From the NCBI GenBank assembly GCA_046566185.1, contig JBKHXE010000021.1, positions 1 to 64,000 of the forward strand: a stretch of DNA of 64,000 nucleotides, given 5' to 3'. Under the pieces are notes generated by a model that was given only the letters and a program-made list of their open reading frames with translations, ran no database searches and was not told the DNA's origin. Positions 1-8,084 of this stretch are shown here, in pieces. Numbering within the stretch: position 1 is the first letter of the stretch; each line of letters begins with the position of its first letter. A program made the position numbers and the translations under genes. The DNA comes from SCSIO-59966 sp046566185. Lineage in GTDB: Bacteria; Actinomycetota; Actinomycetes; Actinomycetales; SCSIO-59966.

Positions 1-309
1 CGTCCCCCACCGCATCCGGAACGCCACCTCGTCGGCGGTGAACTCGCCGGCCCCTTCGCCCTCGAACCGGGACGCCAGCTCCGCCAGCGCCCGCACCTGC
101 AGTCCCTGCAGCCGCGCCACCACCGCGTCGACGTCCGCGACCAGGTCCAGCAGCCCCGCGTCGTCCAGGCACGGCCGCCGCGAGCCGGCCGCCGATACCG
201 CCCGCACCCCCGCCACCAGCGCCTCGTCCACCACCCCGTGCACATACGGCCCCAGCAGAGAGCGCAGCAGCCACCCCTGCACCGCGCTCACCGAACGGGA
301 CTCGAACAT
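1..309 (-). CDS. DUF222 / 13E12-repeat HNH endonuclease family protein, 5' part
   Basis: The leftward frame opens with ATG at 309 and stays open to the window edge, giving the first 103 residues. The helical N-terminal pattern (a run resembling RALAELASRF, then DEVAFRMRWGT) matches the DUF222 region that precedes an HNH nuclease domain in actinobacterial 13E12-repeat proteins. The HNH part lies outside the window. The start codon is embedded in a perfect LexA-type palindrome, so the first residues MFE are written by the operator itself; 13E12 members in mycobacteria are known SOS genes. The biological role of these proteins is unclear (putative mobile or damage-induced nucleases). Family call is by pattern recognition only. 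Confidence 0.72.
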   Translation of the reverse strand, partial: MFESRSVSAVQGWLLRSLLGPYVHGVVDEALVAGVRAVSAAGSRRPCLDDAGLLDLVADVDAVVARLQGLQVRALAELASRFEGEGAGEFTADEVAFRMRWGT

Positions 310-316
310 ACGTTCG
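303..316. promoter_or_regulatory. LexA (SOS) box overlapping the start codon
   Basis: CGAAC-ATAC-GTTCG is a perfect match to the Gram-positive SOS box CGAACNNNNGTTCG, and flanking T and A extend the symmetry. It covers the ATG (complement 307-309) of the leftward DUF222 gene, so bound LexA would block initiation directly. The rightward phospholipase gene starts 60 bp away and could be affected, but nothing shows this. Confidence 0.8.
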
Positions 317-375
317 AGTGTATCGCCCGGCCGATCCGCCGTGCAAGGGCGCCGCCACCTGGTAGTACTGGGCCC

Positions 376-1533
376 GTGGACCTCGACCAGCACGCTCTTC
401 GTCGCCGACTCGAGTGCCTCATCGGCGTGCCGTTCACCGAGGGCAACAGCATCGACGTCCTGCGCAACGGCGACGAGATCTTCCCCGCGATGCTGGACGC
501 CATCCGCGCCGCGACGCGAACCGTCGACTTCCTCACCTTCGTGTACTGGAAGGGTCGGCCCGCTCGCGAGTTCGCCGAGGCGCTCGCCGGCCGGGCACGC
601 GACGGCGTGCGGGTCCGCGTGCTCATCGACGCCTTCGGTGGCTGGCAGATCGAGGAGGGCTGCGTCGAGGTGATGGAGGCCGCGGGCGTCCACGTCGAGT
701 GGTTCCGCAAGCCGTGGCTGAAGTCGCCGTTCAAGCAGAACCACCGCTGCCACCGCAAGGTCCTCGTCGTCGACGAGGACGTCGCGTTCACCGGCGGCGT
801 CGGCATCGCCGAGGAGTGGTGCGGCGACGCCCGGACGCCGGACGAGTGGCGCGACACGCACTTCCGCCTCCGCGGGCCCGCCGTGGACGGACTCGCGGCG
901 GCCTTCGCGCAGGACTGGGCGGAGACCGGCGCCCCCCTGTACGACGAGCGCGACCGCTTCCCCGACCAGCCGAGACCCGGCCACGCCGTCGTCCAGGTGG
1001 TGCGCGGGTCGGCGAGTATCGGGTACGACGACCTCAAGCGCGCCTGGTTCGTGCTCGTCGAGTCGGCCCGGCACAGCATCAAGCTGCAGACCGCCTACTT
1101 CGCGCCCGAGCGTGCCCTGATGACGAAGCTCCGGGAGGCCCGGGACCGCGGTGTGGAGGTCGACGTCATGGTCCCCGGGCCGCACTGGGACAAGCGCGTC
1201 TCCCAGCTCGCCGGCGAGGCCGCGTACGCCGAGCTGACGGCCATGGGAGTGCGGGTCTGGAGCTTCCAGCCGGCGATGCTCCACACCAAGGTCATGCTGG
1301 TCGACGACCACTGCGCCTTCATCGGGTCGAGCAACGTCAACCGCCGCTCCCTCGACCACGACGAGGAGGTCGCGCTCGTCGTCCTCGACCGTCCCACCGT
1401 CGACGTCCTCGACCGGCACTTCGCCGAGGACGTCGAACGCTGCCGCGAGATCGACCTGTCGCGGTGGGAGAACCGCGGGGCGCCGCAACGCGCCCTCGAG
1501 GTCGCGGTGCAGCCGCTCAAGCGGTGGCTCTAG
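376..1533 (+). CDS. Phospholipase D family protein, cardiolipin synthase-like
   Basis: A 385-residue protein with two HKD motifs of the form HxK(x)4D: HRKVLVVDED near residue 126 and HTKVMLVDDH near 303. Each is followed by the usual Gly/Ser-Asn segment (GGVGIAEEW, GSSNVNRRS). This is the paired-active-site layout of cardiolipin synthases, which join two phosphatidylglycerols or PG plus CDP-DAG through a phospho-histidine. No N-terminal membrane segments are present, unlike classical Cls, so a peripheral phosphatidyl-transferase or phospholipase remains possible. The frame is open from 238, but upstream residues are low-complexity; GTG at 376 is preferred because homology begins soon after and a TAGTAC box lies 7 nt upstream, suggesting leaderless initiation. 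Confidence 0.85.
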   Translation: MDLDQHALRRRLECLIGVPFTEGNSIDVLRNGDEIFPAMLDAIRAATRTVDFLTFVYWKGRPAREFAEALAGRARDGVRVRVLIDAFGGWQIEEGCVEVMEAAGVHVEWFRKPWLKSPFKQNHRCHRKVLVVDEDVAFTGGVGIAEEWCGDARTPDEWRDTHFRLRGPAVDGLAAAFAQDWAETGAPLYDERDRFPDQPRPGHAVVQVVRGSASIGYDDLKRAWFVLVESARHSIKLQTAYFAPERALMTKLREARDRGVEVDVMVPGPHWDKRVSQLAGEAAYAELTAMGVRVWSFQPAMLHTKVMLVDDHCAFIGSSNVNRRSLDHDEEVALVVLDRPTVDVLDRHFAEDVERCREIDLSRWENRGAPQRALEVAVQPLKRWL

Positions 1534-1545
1534 CCGTCGGTCCCG

Positions 1546-3630
1546 TCACGCCGGCGCGGTCAGGCCGCGCCGCTTCAGGAGCGGGGCCAGGTCGGGGCCC
1601 CGCCCGCGGACGGCGGTGAAGGCCTCCATCGGGTCGACGGCGCCTCCGCGGGACAGCAGTCTCTGCCGGAAGACGTCACCGTTCTCCCGCCGCAGTCCGC
1701 CGTTCTGGCGGAACCACTCCACGGTGTCGGCGTCGAGCACCTCGCTCCAGATGTAGGAGTAGTAGCCGGCCCCGTAGCCGCCTGCGAAGATGTGCGCGAA
1801 GTACGACGTCCGGTACCTCGGGGGCACGGCGTCGATGGCGATGCCCAGCGACTCCAGGGTCTCGCGCTCGAACGCCTCGACGTCCTGCGGGGCAACCGGT
1901 TCGGCGTCCGCACCGCGCCGGTGCCAGGCCAGGTCGAGCAGTGCGGCGGCCAGGTACTCGGTGGTGGCGAAGCCCTCGCCGTAGCTGCGCGACTCCAGCA
2001 GCCGCTCCACGAGGTTGGCAGGCAGCGGCTCGCCGGTGCGGTGGTGGACGGCGTAGTTCGCCAGCACGGCCGGCCACCAGGCCCACATCTCGTTGACCTG
2101 CGAGGGGAACTCCACGAAGTCCCGCGGCACCGTGGTGCCCGAGAACCGCGGGTACGTGACGTCGGAGAGCAGCCCGTGCAGGGCGTGACCGAACTCGTGG
2201 AACGCCGTGTCCACCTCGTCGACGGTCATCAGCGCAGGCTCACCGCGCGGCGGACGAGGCACGTTGAGGTTGACGACGACGACGGGGCGCTCGTCGAGCA
2301 GGTGCGACTGCTCGACGTAGCTGCTCATCCAGGCACCCCCCTGCTTGGTGTCACGGGCGAACCAGTCGCACAGGAACAGCCCGAGCGCCGAGCCGTCCGC
2401 GTCGTGCACCTCGAACACGCGGACGTCCGGGTGGTAGACCGGCAGATCGGGCCGCGGCGTGAAGGTCAGCCCGTACAGCCGGTTCGCCGCGTGGAAGACG
2501 CCGTCGTGCAGCACGCGCTCGAGCTCGAAGTACGGGCGCAGCTGCGCGCCGTCCACCGCGTACCGCTCTGCGCGCACCCTCTCGGCGTAGTACGCCCAGT
2601 CCCAGGCCTGCAGCGGACCCTCCTCGCCGTCCGCGAGCAGGGCCCTCTCGAGCTCCGCCGCCTCGGCCCGCGCGTTGGCGACCGCAGGGCCCACCAGCGA
2701 GCCGAGCATGTCGAGGACGACGTCGACCGAGCCGGCCGTCTGGTCCTCCACGACGTAGGAGGCGTGGTCGGCGTAGCCCAGCAGCGCCGCGCGTTCCGCA
2801 CGGAGCCGGACGATCTCGGTGAGCAGCTCCCGGGTGTCGGTGCCGTTGCCCCGCAGTCCGCGCGTGACCGACGCACGGTGGATCCGCTCGCGCAGGGCAC
2901 GGCTGCGCAGCGACGCCAGCGCCGGCTGCCCGGTGGGCAGCACGAGGGTCAGGAGGTAGCCGTCGAGGCCACGACCCCGGGCCGCCTCGGCCGCGGCTGC
3001 CACCGCGTCCTCCGACAGCCCCTCGAGCTCCTCGGCGGAGGTGACGTGCACGGCGAGGTCGTTCGTCTCGGCCAGCAGCCGGTGGCTGAACGTCGCGGCG
3101 AGCGTCGAGAGCCGCTCGTTGATGGCTCGGAGCCGCTCCTGCTCCGCCTCACCCAGCGCCGCGCCGGCCCGCCGCACGTCGGTGCGGTACCGCTCGAGGA
3201 GCCGAGCCTGCTCGGCGTCCAGCCCCAGCTCGTCGCGGCGCGACCAGAGGTGCTCCAGGCGCTGGAGCAGGCGTGGGTCGAGGGAGATCGAGTCCTGGTG
3301 GGCCGAGAGGCGCGGCGCCAGCTCCTCCTCCAGCGAGCGCAGGGTGTCGCCGGCGTGCGAGCTGGTGAGGTTGAAGAAGGTCCGGCTCACCCGGCTGAGC
3401 AGGGCGCCGGAGCGCTCGAGGGCCTCGACCGTGTTGCCGAACGTGGGCTCCGCCGGGTCGGCGAGGACCTGCTCGACCTCCCGGCGGTGCTCGGCCATCC
3501 CGACGTCGAAGGCCGGCCCGAAGTGCTCGTCGGCGATCCGGTCGAACGGCGGCAGGCCGTACGGCAGCGGGCTCGCTGCGGCGAAGGGGTTGTCACCGTC
3601 CAGGGCCGCGGTGGTGGCGTCGTGAGGCAT
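1546..3630 (-). CDS. M3 family zinc metallopeptidase (oligopeptidase A / Dcp type)
   Basis: A 694-residue cytoplasmic protein, the normal length for the thimet oligopeptidase/peptidyl-dipeptidase family. The zinc signature FHEFGHALHG lies at about residue 477-486, with the acidic VDEVDTA run in front and a tyrosine/glycine-rich substrate-binding segment (FAGGYGAGYYSYIWS) near the C terminus, all in the family order. It should trim short peptides released by proteases. It starts at ATG 3630; only a weak CAGGCT -10-like box lies 7 nt upstream and there is no clear Shine-Dalgarno. It is convergent with the phospholipase gene, with 12 bp between the stops, so it is probably a single-gene transcript. 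Whether it is Dcp-like (dipeptidyl) or PrlC-like cannot be told from sequence reading. Confidence 0.93.
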   Translation of the reverse strand: MPHDATTAALDGDNPFAAASPLPYGLPPFDRIADEHFGPAFDVGMAEHRREVEQVLADPAEPTFGNTVEALERSGALLSRVSRTFFNLTSSHAGDTLRSLEEELAPRLSAHQDSISLDPRLLQRLEHLWSRRDELGLDAEQARLLERYRTDVRRAGAALGEAEQERLRAINERLSTLAATFSHRLLAETNDLAVHVTSAEELEGLSEDAVAAAAEAARGRGLDGYLLTLVLPTGQPALASLRSRALRERIHRASVTRGLRGNGTDTRELLTEIVRLRAERAALLGYADHASYVVEDQTAGSVDVVLDMLGSLVGPAVANARAEAAELERALLADGEEGPLQAWDWAYYAERVRAERYAVDGAQLRPYFELERVLHDGVFHAANRLYGLTFTPRPDLPVYHPDVRVFEVHDADGSALGLFLCDWFARDTKQGGAWMSSYVEQSHLLDERPVVVVNLNVPRPPRGEPALMTVDEVDTAFHEFGHALHGLLSDVTYPRFSGTTVPRDFVEFPSQVNEMWAWWPAVLANYAVHHRTGEPLPANLVERLLESRSYGEGFATTEYLAAALLDLAWHRRGADAEPVAPQDVEAFERETLESLGIAIDAVPPRYRTSYFAHIFAGGYGAGYYSYIWSEVLDADTVEWFRQNGGLRRENGDVFRQRLLSRGGAVDPMEAFTAVRGRGPDLAPLLKRRGLTAPA

Positions 3631-3703
3631 GCACGGCAGCCTGCCACGCCCGCCTCCCGGCGTCGCCGGGGAACGCCGGACGGCGCCGCGGGCCCGTCAG
3701 CCC

Positions 3704-3709
3704 TACCCT
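3704..3709 (+). promoter_or_regulatory. -10 box of a leaderless promoter
   Basis: TACCCT ends 6 nt before the GTG at 3716, so transcription should begin at or next to the start codon. The same TANNNT-N6-RTG arrangement recurs at other genes in the window. Confidence 0.6.
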
Positions 3710-3715
3710 CGACGG

Positions 3716-4183
3716 GTGGCGCACCCCCAGACCCCGGGCGGCGCCGCGGGGCCGGACCGACCCGCGGCGTCTCCTGCGCGCCTCCCCGTCTTCCAGCACA
3801 CGGTCACCGACGACCGGCACGCACTGCGCGAGCTGCGCCGTGACCTGCACTCGTGGCTGCTGGACAAGGGCGCGAACGGGCGCACGGCGGACGCCGTGGT
3901 GCTCGCCTGCTCCGAGGCCGTGGCCAACGGGCTCGAGCACGGCCTCCAGGGCACCCCGGACGCCTCGGTGACCGTGCGCGGCGTCCTCGACGCGGGCACG
4001 CTCACGCTGCGCGTCGAGAACCCTGGCGGCTGGGACCGGACCCCGAGCCAGAGCTACCGCGGCCACGGGCTGCTGCTCATGGAGCGGTTGATGGACGCCG
4101 TCGAGGTCTCCACGGGCGCCGGCACGGTGGTGACCATGCAGCGTCGGCTCTCCCCGGACGGCACGGCGGGCCCACGTGCCTGA
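3716..4183 (+). CDS. ATP-binding protein, RsbW-like serine kinase fold (HATPase_c_2)
   Basis: A 155-residue protein with a GHKL-type ATPase core: N-box EAVANGLEHG around residues 65-74, then the ENPGGWD segment and a short glycine motif (GHGLLLMERLMD). This is the pattern of stand-alone anti-sigma-factor/serine-kinase domains that actinobacteria encode in great numbers. Such proteins often bind a sigma factor or an anti-anti-sigma partner, but no partner is encoded nearby. GTG 3716 is chosen over upstream in-frame codons because of the -10 box at exact leaderless spacing. Its end overlaps the next gene by 8 nt (GTGCCTGA), so translation of the two is probably coupled. Confidence 0.82.
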   Translation: MAHPQTPGGAAGPDRPAASPARLPVFQHTVTDDRHALRELRRDLHSWLLDKGANGRTADAVVLACSEAVANGLEHGLQGTPDASVTVRGVLDAGTLTLRVENPGGWDRTPSQSYRGHGLLLMERLMDAVEVSTGAGTVVTMQRRLSPDGTAGPRA

Positions 4184-5114
4184 CCGCTCCCCCGCCCTCG
4201 GCTTCGGCCTGCCGGTCTCCGGCTCCTGGGCCGGCCCGACGACGCTTCGGGACGTCGCGGAGCGGGCGGAGGCCCTGGGCTATGCGTCCCTGTGGACCTT
4301 CCAGCGCGTGCTGTCCCCGGTGGGTGCGCCCTGGGGAGAGGCCTACCGGTCGGTGCTCGACCCGGTGGTCTCCCTCGCGCACGTGGCGGCGGTCACCCGC
4401 CGAGCCCGGCTCGGGGTGGCGGTGCTCAACGCGCCGTACACCCCGGCGGCCCTGCTCGCGAAGCAGCTGGCGACGCTGGACGTCGTCAGCGACGGACGGC
4501 TGGACGTCGGCCTCGGCCTCGGCTGGGCCCACGAGGAGTTCGTCGCGCTCGGCGTACCGGAGGAGCGGCGCGTGACGCGGCTGGCCGAGACAGTCCGCTG
4601 CCTCACGGCGCTGTGGGCCCCGGACCCGGTGCGCTTCGACGGGCAGCTCGTCACGGTCCCACCCAGCGAGGTGCTGCCCAAGCCGGTGCAGCGGCCGCGG
4701 CCGCCCGTCCTGCTCGGGGGCACGGCCGAGGCGGCCCTGCGGCGGGCCGGGCGCATCGCGGACGGGTGGATCAGCGCCAGCCGGCACGACCTGCGGCGGG
4801 TCGGCGAGGCGGTGTCCACCGTCGGCGCGGCGGCGCAGGACGCCGGGCGGGACGCCGCCGCCCTGCGCTACGTCGTCCGCGGCGTGGTGCACCTCGGGGA
4901 GGAGCGACGGTCGCGGGACGGCGACCGACGTCCCCTCACCGGCGGCGCCGAGGCCATCCGCGACGACCTCGGCCGGCTCGGGGAGCAGGGCGTCACCGAG
5001 GTCTTCCTGGACCTGAACTTCCACCCGGCCGTCGGCTCGCCGGACGCCGACCCGGGGGCGTCCCGCGACCACGCCGAGGAGGTGCTCGAGACCTTCGCCC
5101 CCGGCCTCAGCTGA
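4176..5114 (+). CDS. LLM-class (luciferase-like) flavin/F420-dependent oxidoreductase
   Basis: A 312-residue TIM-barrel protein. The N-terminal part (GFGLPVSGSW, then ERAEALGYASLW), the central segment DVVSDGRLDVGLGLGW and PPVLLGGTAEAALRRAGRIADGW are hallmarks of bacterial luciferase-like monooxygenases. In actinobacteria these usually use F420 or FMN to oxidise or reduce small organic substrates. The substrate cannot be inferred. The GTG start overlaps the stop of the upstream ATPase gene by 8 nt, so the two form one transcription unit although no functional tie is obvious. Its 3' end overlaps the convergent S4 gene by 8 nt. Confidence 0.87.
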   Translation: MPDRSPALGFGLPVSGSWAGPTTLRDVAERAEALGYASLWTFQRVLSPVGAPWGEAYRSVLDPVVSLAHVAAVTRRARLGVAVLNAPYTPAALLAKQLATLDVVSDGRLDVGLGLGWAHEEFVALGVPEERRVTRLAETVRCLTALWAPDPVRFDGQLVTVPPSEVLPKPVQRPRPPVLLGGTAEAALRRAGRIADGWISASRHDLRRVGEAVSTVGAAAQDAGRDAAALRYVVRGVVHLGEERRSRDGDRRPLTGGAEAIRDDLGRLGEQGVTEVFLDLNFHPAVGSPDADPGASRDHAEEVLETFAPGLS

Positions 5115-5316
5115 CGCGGATCTCCTCCGCACCCTCGACGGAGACGACGTCACCGCGCCGCACCTGCCGTCCGCGCCGGTCCTCCGGCTCGCCGTTCACC
5201 CGCACCAGCCCGGCCGCGAGCAGGTCGCGCGCGTCCCCGCCGGAGTCGACCAGACCGGCCAGCTTGACGAGCTGACCGAGCCGGATGCTGTCGTCGCGAA
5301 TCGGCACCTCCCGCAC
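5107..5316 (-). CDS. Small S4-domain RNA-binding protein
   Basis: A 69-residue protein consisting only of an S4 domain. The core runs RLGQLVKLAGLVDSGGDARD, then LVRVNGEPEDRRGRQVRRGD, matching the YbcJ-type RNA-binding fold with the usual basic RRGRQVRRGD loop. Such proteins bind structured RNA, often on ribosomes; the exact partner is unknown. The frame opens further upstream, but the GTG at 5316 is preferred because a TAGCCT -10 box sits 7 nt in front of it and homology starts immediately afterwards. It lies between two longer genes and is probably monocistronic. Confidence 0.82.
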   Translation of the reverse strand: MREVPIRDDSIRLGQLVKLAGLVDSGGDARDLLAAGLVRVNGEPEDRRGRQVRRGDVVSVEGAEEIRVS

Positions 5317-5323
5317 GACCGGC

Positions 5324-5329
5324 AGGCTA
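5324..5329 (-). promoter_or_regulatory. -10 box of a leaderless promoter
   Basis: On the minus strand TAGCCT is followed by 7 nt and then the GTG of the S4-domain gene. This box decides the start choice for that gene. Confidence 0.55.
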
Positions 5330-5364
5330 CTCACGTCGGTCGATGACCGCGTAGGTGCAGCACG

Positions 5365-5405
5365 CACAGGGACCGCCCACCGTGTGCGGGCGGGCGGCCC
5401 CTGTG
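5365..5405 (-). terminator. Hairpin terminator of the DUF485-actP operon
   Basis: An imperfect inverted repeat with arms CACAGGG-A-CCGCCC and GGGCGG-GC-GGCCCCTGTG folds with two mismatches around a short loop. It begins 14 nt beyond the actP stop codon. No U-tract follows, as is common for actinobacterial terminators. Confidence 0.7.
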
Positions 5406-5418
5406 GCTCGCGGTGACG

Positions 5419-7140
5419 TCAGTGCGCGGCGCCGGGTGGCGGCCCCTCGCGCTCGACGTCCTCGAGGTGCCCCTCGGCGTGGGCGGCCACGAGCCGCGTC
5501 TTGCCGGGGTAGCGGATCTCCTCCACCAGCTCCTGCATGAGCGGCGAGGGCTTCGTGGTGAACTGCGACACGACGATCGTCACCACGAAGTTGATCAGCA
5601 TGCCGACGGTGCCGAAGCCGGTCTCGGGGATGCCGAGGATGCCGGCGCTGTTGCCGTAGATGTCGATGGTCCACAGCATGTAGAGGAACGTCGTCCCCAG
5701 GCCGGCGATCATGCCGGCCGCGGCGCCGGCCGCCGTGGTCTTCTTCCAGAAGATGCCGAGCACCAGGATCGGGAAGAAGCTGGCGGCCGCCAGTCCGAAG
5801 GCCAGTGCCACGACCTGGGCGACGAAGCCCGGCGGGTTGATGCCGAGGTAGCCGGCCACCACGATCGCGCCCGCCATCGCGATGCGGCCGACCATCAGCT
5901 GTCGGGCCTCGCTCGCCTGCGGGTTGATCTTCTTGTAGTAGACGTCGTTCGCCACGGCCGACGAGATGACCAGGAGCAGGCCGGACGCCGTCGACAGGGC
6001 CGCCGCGAGACCACCGGCGGCCACGAGGCCGACGATCGGGGCGGGCAGACCGGCGATCTCCGGCGTGGCGAGCACGATGATGTCGTTGTTGATGACGAGC
6101 TCGCCCGCCTCGCCGGGCACGTAGTCGATGACGCCGTCGCCGTTGAGGTCGTTGAAGGTGATGAGCCCGACGTTCGCCCAGTTCGTGAACCACTCCGGCA
6201 CCTGGTCGGCCGGCGTGCCCGCGATCTGGTCGATGAAGTTGTACTTGCTGAACACGCCGATGGTGGGCGCCGTCAGGTACAGCAGGGAGATGAAGAACAG
6301 CGCCCACAGCGCCGAGAACCGCGCCGCCCGAACGCTCTTGGCAGTGTAGAAGCGCACGATGACGTGCGGCAGGCCGGCGGTGCCGAACATCAGCGCCGCC
6401 GTGATGAGCAGCATGTTGGCCATGCTCGTCTGGGTGAACGCGTCGGTGTACGCGGCGAACCCGAGGTCCTGCTGCAGCCCGTCCAGCTCGGAGACGAGCT
6501 GGCCCCAGCCGATCTGCGGCACCGGGATGCCGGTCAGCTGCTGGGAGATCGCGAACGCCGGGATGAGGTAGGCGACGATGAGCACGCTGTACTGGGCCAC
6601 CTGGGTCCACGTGATGCCCTTCATGCCGCCGAGGACGGCGTAGAAGAACACGATCACCATGCCGATGACGACGCCCGCGGTGGTGTCGACGCCGAGGAAG
6701 CGCTGGAACACCACGCCGACACCGGACATCTGGCCGGCGACGTAGACGAACGAGATGACGATCGCGGCGACGACCGCGACGAGCCGGGCGCTCTCGTTGT
6801 ACCGGTCACCGACGAAGTCCGGGATCGTGTACTTGCCGAACTTTCGCAGGTAGGGGGCGAGCAGCAGCGCCAGCAGGACGTAGCCGCCGGTCCAGCCCAT
6901 GAGGAAGACGGAGCCGGCGTACCCGTTCTGCGCGAAGGCGACGAGGCCCGCCATGGAGATGAACGACGCGGCGCTCATCCAGTCGGCGGCGATCGCGGCC
7001 CCGTTCGCCGGGGCGGGGATGCCGCCGCCGGCCACGTAGAAGCCCGAGGTGGTGCTCACCCGGCTGGCGTACGCGATGTAGATGTAGAGCCCGAAGGTGA
7101 TGACGACGAAGACGAGGGTCCACAGCTGGATGTCGTTCAC
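5419..7140 (-). CDS. actP: Cation/acetate symporter (sodium:solute symporter family)
   Basis: A 573-residue polytopic membrane protein of the SSS family. The segment SRVSTTSGFYVAGGGIPAP followed by NGAAIAADWMSAASFISM, and later MGWTGGYVLLALLLAPYLRKFG, is characteristic of ActP-type acetate/glycolate (monocarboxylate) permeases. It should import acetate with a cation. The GTG at 7140 overlaps the DUF485 stop by 4 nt (GTGA), reproducing the yjcH-actP pairing of other bacteria; the longer open frame upstream is just the DUF485 region in another frame. A hairpin follows the stop. The neighbouring sensor operon looks like a CrbS-type system that controls this transporter in proteobacteria. Substrate other than acetate (pyruvate, propionate) remains possible. 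Confidence 0.92.
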   Translation of the reverse strand: MNDIQLWTLVFVVITFGLYIYIAYASRVSTTSGFYVAGGGIPAPANGAAIAADWMSAASFISMAGLVAFAQNGYAGSVFLMGWTGGYVLLALLLAPYLRKFGKYTIPDFVGDRYNESARLVAVVAAIVISFVYVAGQMSGVGVVFQRFLGVDTTAGVVIGMVIVFFYAVLGGMKGITWTQVAQYSVLIVAYLIPAFAISQQLTGIPVPQIGWGQLVSELDGLQQDLGFAAYTDAFTQTSMANMLLITAALMFGTAGLPHVIVRFYTAKSVRAARFSALWALFFISLLYLTAPTIGVFSKYNFIDQIAGTPADQVPEWFTNWANVGLITFNDLNGDGVIDYVPGEAGELVINNDIIVLATPEIAGLPAPIVGLVAAGGLAAALSTASGLLLVISSAVANDVYYKKINPQASEARQLMVGRIAMAGAIVVAGYLGINPPGFVAQVVALAFGLAAASFFPILVLGIFWKKTTAAGAAAGMIAGLGTTFLYMLWTIDIYGNSAGILGIPETGFGTVGMLINFVVTIVVSQFTTKPSPLMQELVEEIRYPGKTRLVAAHAEGHLEDVEREGPPPGAAH

Positions 7141-7415
7141 GAGTGGTGCACCTCCTCCTCGTACTCGGTGATGCCGAACTCGTCGTCGAGCTTGTCCATC
7201 CGCCAGACGTAGATGGCGATGAGCACGACGAAGGTGAGGATCGAGCCCTGCTGGGCGAACCAGAACCCGAGCGGGACGCCCAGGATGCTCAGCTGGTTGA
7301 GGGGCTCGACGAAGACGATCCCGGCGCCGAAGGACACCAGCGCCCAGACCGCGAGCAGAACCGCCATGAGGCGGAGGTTTCTGCGCCAGTACGCCTGGCG
7401 CTGCGTGTCGTCCAT
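7137..7415 (-). CDS. DUF485 (YjcH-like) small membrane protein
   Basis: A 92-residue protein with two predicted membrane helices (about residues 14-33 and 52-71) and a charged C-terminal tail ending EEEVHHS. This matches DUF485/YjcH, which is nearly always encoded directly ahead of ActP and is thought to act with it. The ATG at 7415 follows a GGGAG Shine-Dalgarno 8 nt upstream. The gene heads the operon with actP and carries the promoter and a CRP-like site in front. Confidence 0.88.
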   Translation of the reverse strand: MDDTQRQAYWRRNLRLMAVLLAVWALVSFGAGIVFVEPLNQLSILGVPLGFWFAQQGSILTFVVLIAIYVWRMDKLDDEFGITEYEEEVHHS

Positions 7416-7487
7416 GGAGGTCTCCCAGGTGTGAGAAGGGCCGACGCGGAGACAAACAAAGGCGCGGCACCAGGGTCAAGGACGCGC

Positions 7488-7503
7488 GGTGACCTGGCTC
7501 ACA
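7488..7503. promoter_or_regulatory. CRP/GlxR-like binding site upstream of DUF485-actP
   Basis: GGTGA-CCTGGC-TCACA differs by one base from the symmetric consensus TGTGA-N6-TCACA used by Crp/GlxR regulators. Its centre lies about 80 bp upstream of the DUF485 ATG and about 19 bp ahead of a possible -35 (TTGACC, complement 7474-7479), which is followed after 17 nt by TTTGTC. Acetate-uptake genes are typical GlxR/Crp targets, so cAMP-linked control is a reasonable inference. The core promoter itself is weak evidence. Confidence 0.55.
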
Positions 7504-7664
7504 GCAATCGGCGGACGGTCGATGTGTCGCGCCCAGCGGTCGAGGGGGACCGTTCGGCCCGTTGCGCCCGGCGACCCGCCTGCGTGGTGCCTGCGCGGGG
7601 GACCGCTCGGCGCACGCCGACCGCCACTCATCGCGCGGTACGCCCCGCCCCGGTGACGCCCGTC

Positions 7665-7670
7665 TACCCT
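7665..7670 (+). promoter_or_regulatory. -10 box of a leaderless promoter
   Basis: TACCCT sits 6 nt before the ATG at 7677, the same spacing as at 3704 and other genes in this window. Confidence 0.6.
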
Positions 7671-7676
7671 GCCGGG

Positions 7677-8084
7677 ATGGACGCCGTCACTGCCCGACCC
7701 GCCGCGCGACGACCGGCGCGGCGCCGCAGCCGCGCGAGCCTGCACGTCCTCGGCGCCGCGCTGATGATCCTCGTCGGCGCGTTCCTGCCCTGGGTGTCGA
7801 CCGCGGCCGGGACGGTGCCCGGCGTCCGGGGGGCCGGCATCTGGACGCTGTACGCCGCCTGTCTCGGCATCGCCGGAGCCATCGTGAAGGCCCCCCGGGT
7901 CGCCGCCGCCCACGCCGCCCTGATGGGGTCGGTCGCGGTGGTCCTGACGCTGTGGCAGCTGCTGCACCTGGTCGGCCTCGTCGGTTTCGGCGGGTGGCTG
8001 CCCGGTCCCGGCCTCGTGATGACGTTCGGCGGCGGTGTCCTCGCCGCGTCCGCCGCGGTGCGCCTCTGGCGTCAGCGCCCGTAG
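7677..8084 (+). CDS. Small four-helix membrane protein, function unknown
   Basis: A 135-residue protein with a basic N terminus (RRPARRRSR) and about four hydrophobic helices: roughly residues 22-40, 57-72, 82-100 and 108-126. The second loop carries a PWVSTAAGTVPGV-like motif seen in actinobacterial integral membrane proteins. I do not recognise a family with known function. The start is set by the leaderless -10 box. It lies between the acetate transporter operon and the acetate-sensor operon and overlaps the convergent exonuclease-fusion gene by 13 nt at the 3' end, so it is transcribed on its own. Confidence 0.7.
   Translation: MDAVTARPAARRPARRRSRASLHVLGAALMILVGAFLPWVSTAAGTVPGVRGAGIWTLYAACLGIAGAIVKAPRVAAAHAALMGSVAVVLTLWQLLHLVGLVGFGGWLPGPGLVMTFGGGVLAASAAVRLWRQRP

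Noticed and set aside
238..375. Upstream extension of the phospholipase D gene
   Set aside because: It would overlap the DUF222 start and its SOS box, the sequence is low-complexity, and GTG 376 has a leaderless -10 box.
1792..3843. 683-residue rightward open frame opposite the M3 peptidase
   Set aside because: Its codons mirror the third-position GC of the opposite strand, the composition is Arg/Gly/Val/Gln-rich without domains, and the leftward frame carries the HEFGH motif.
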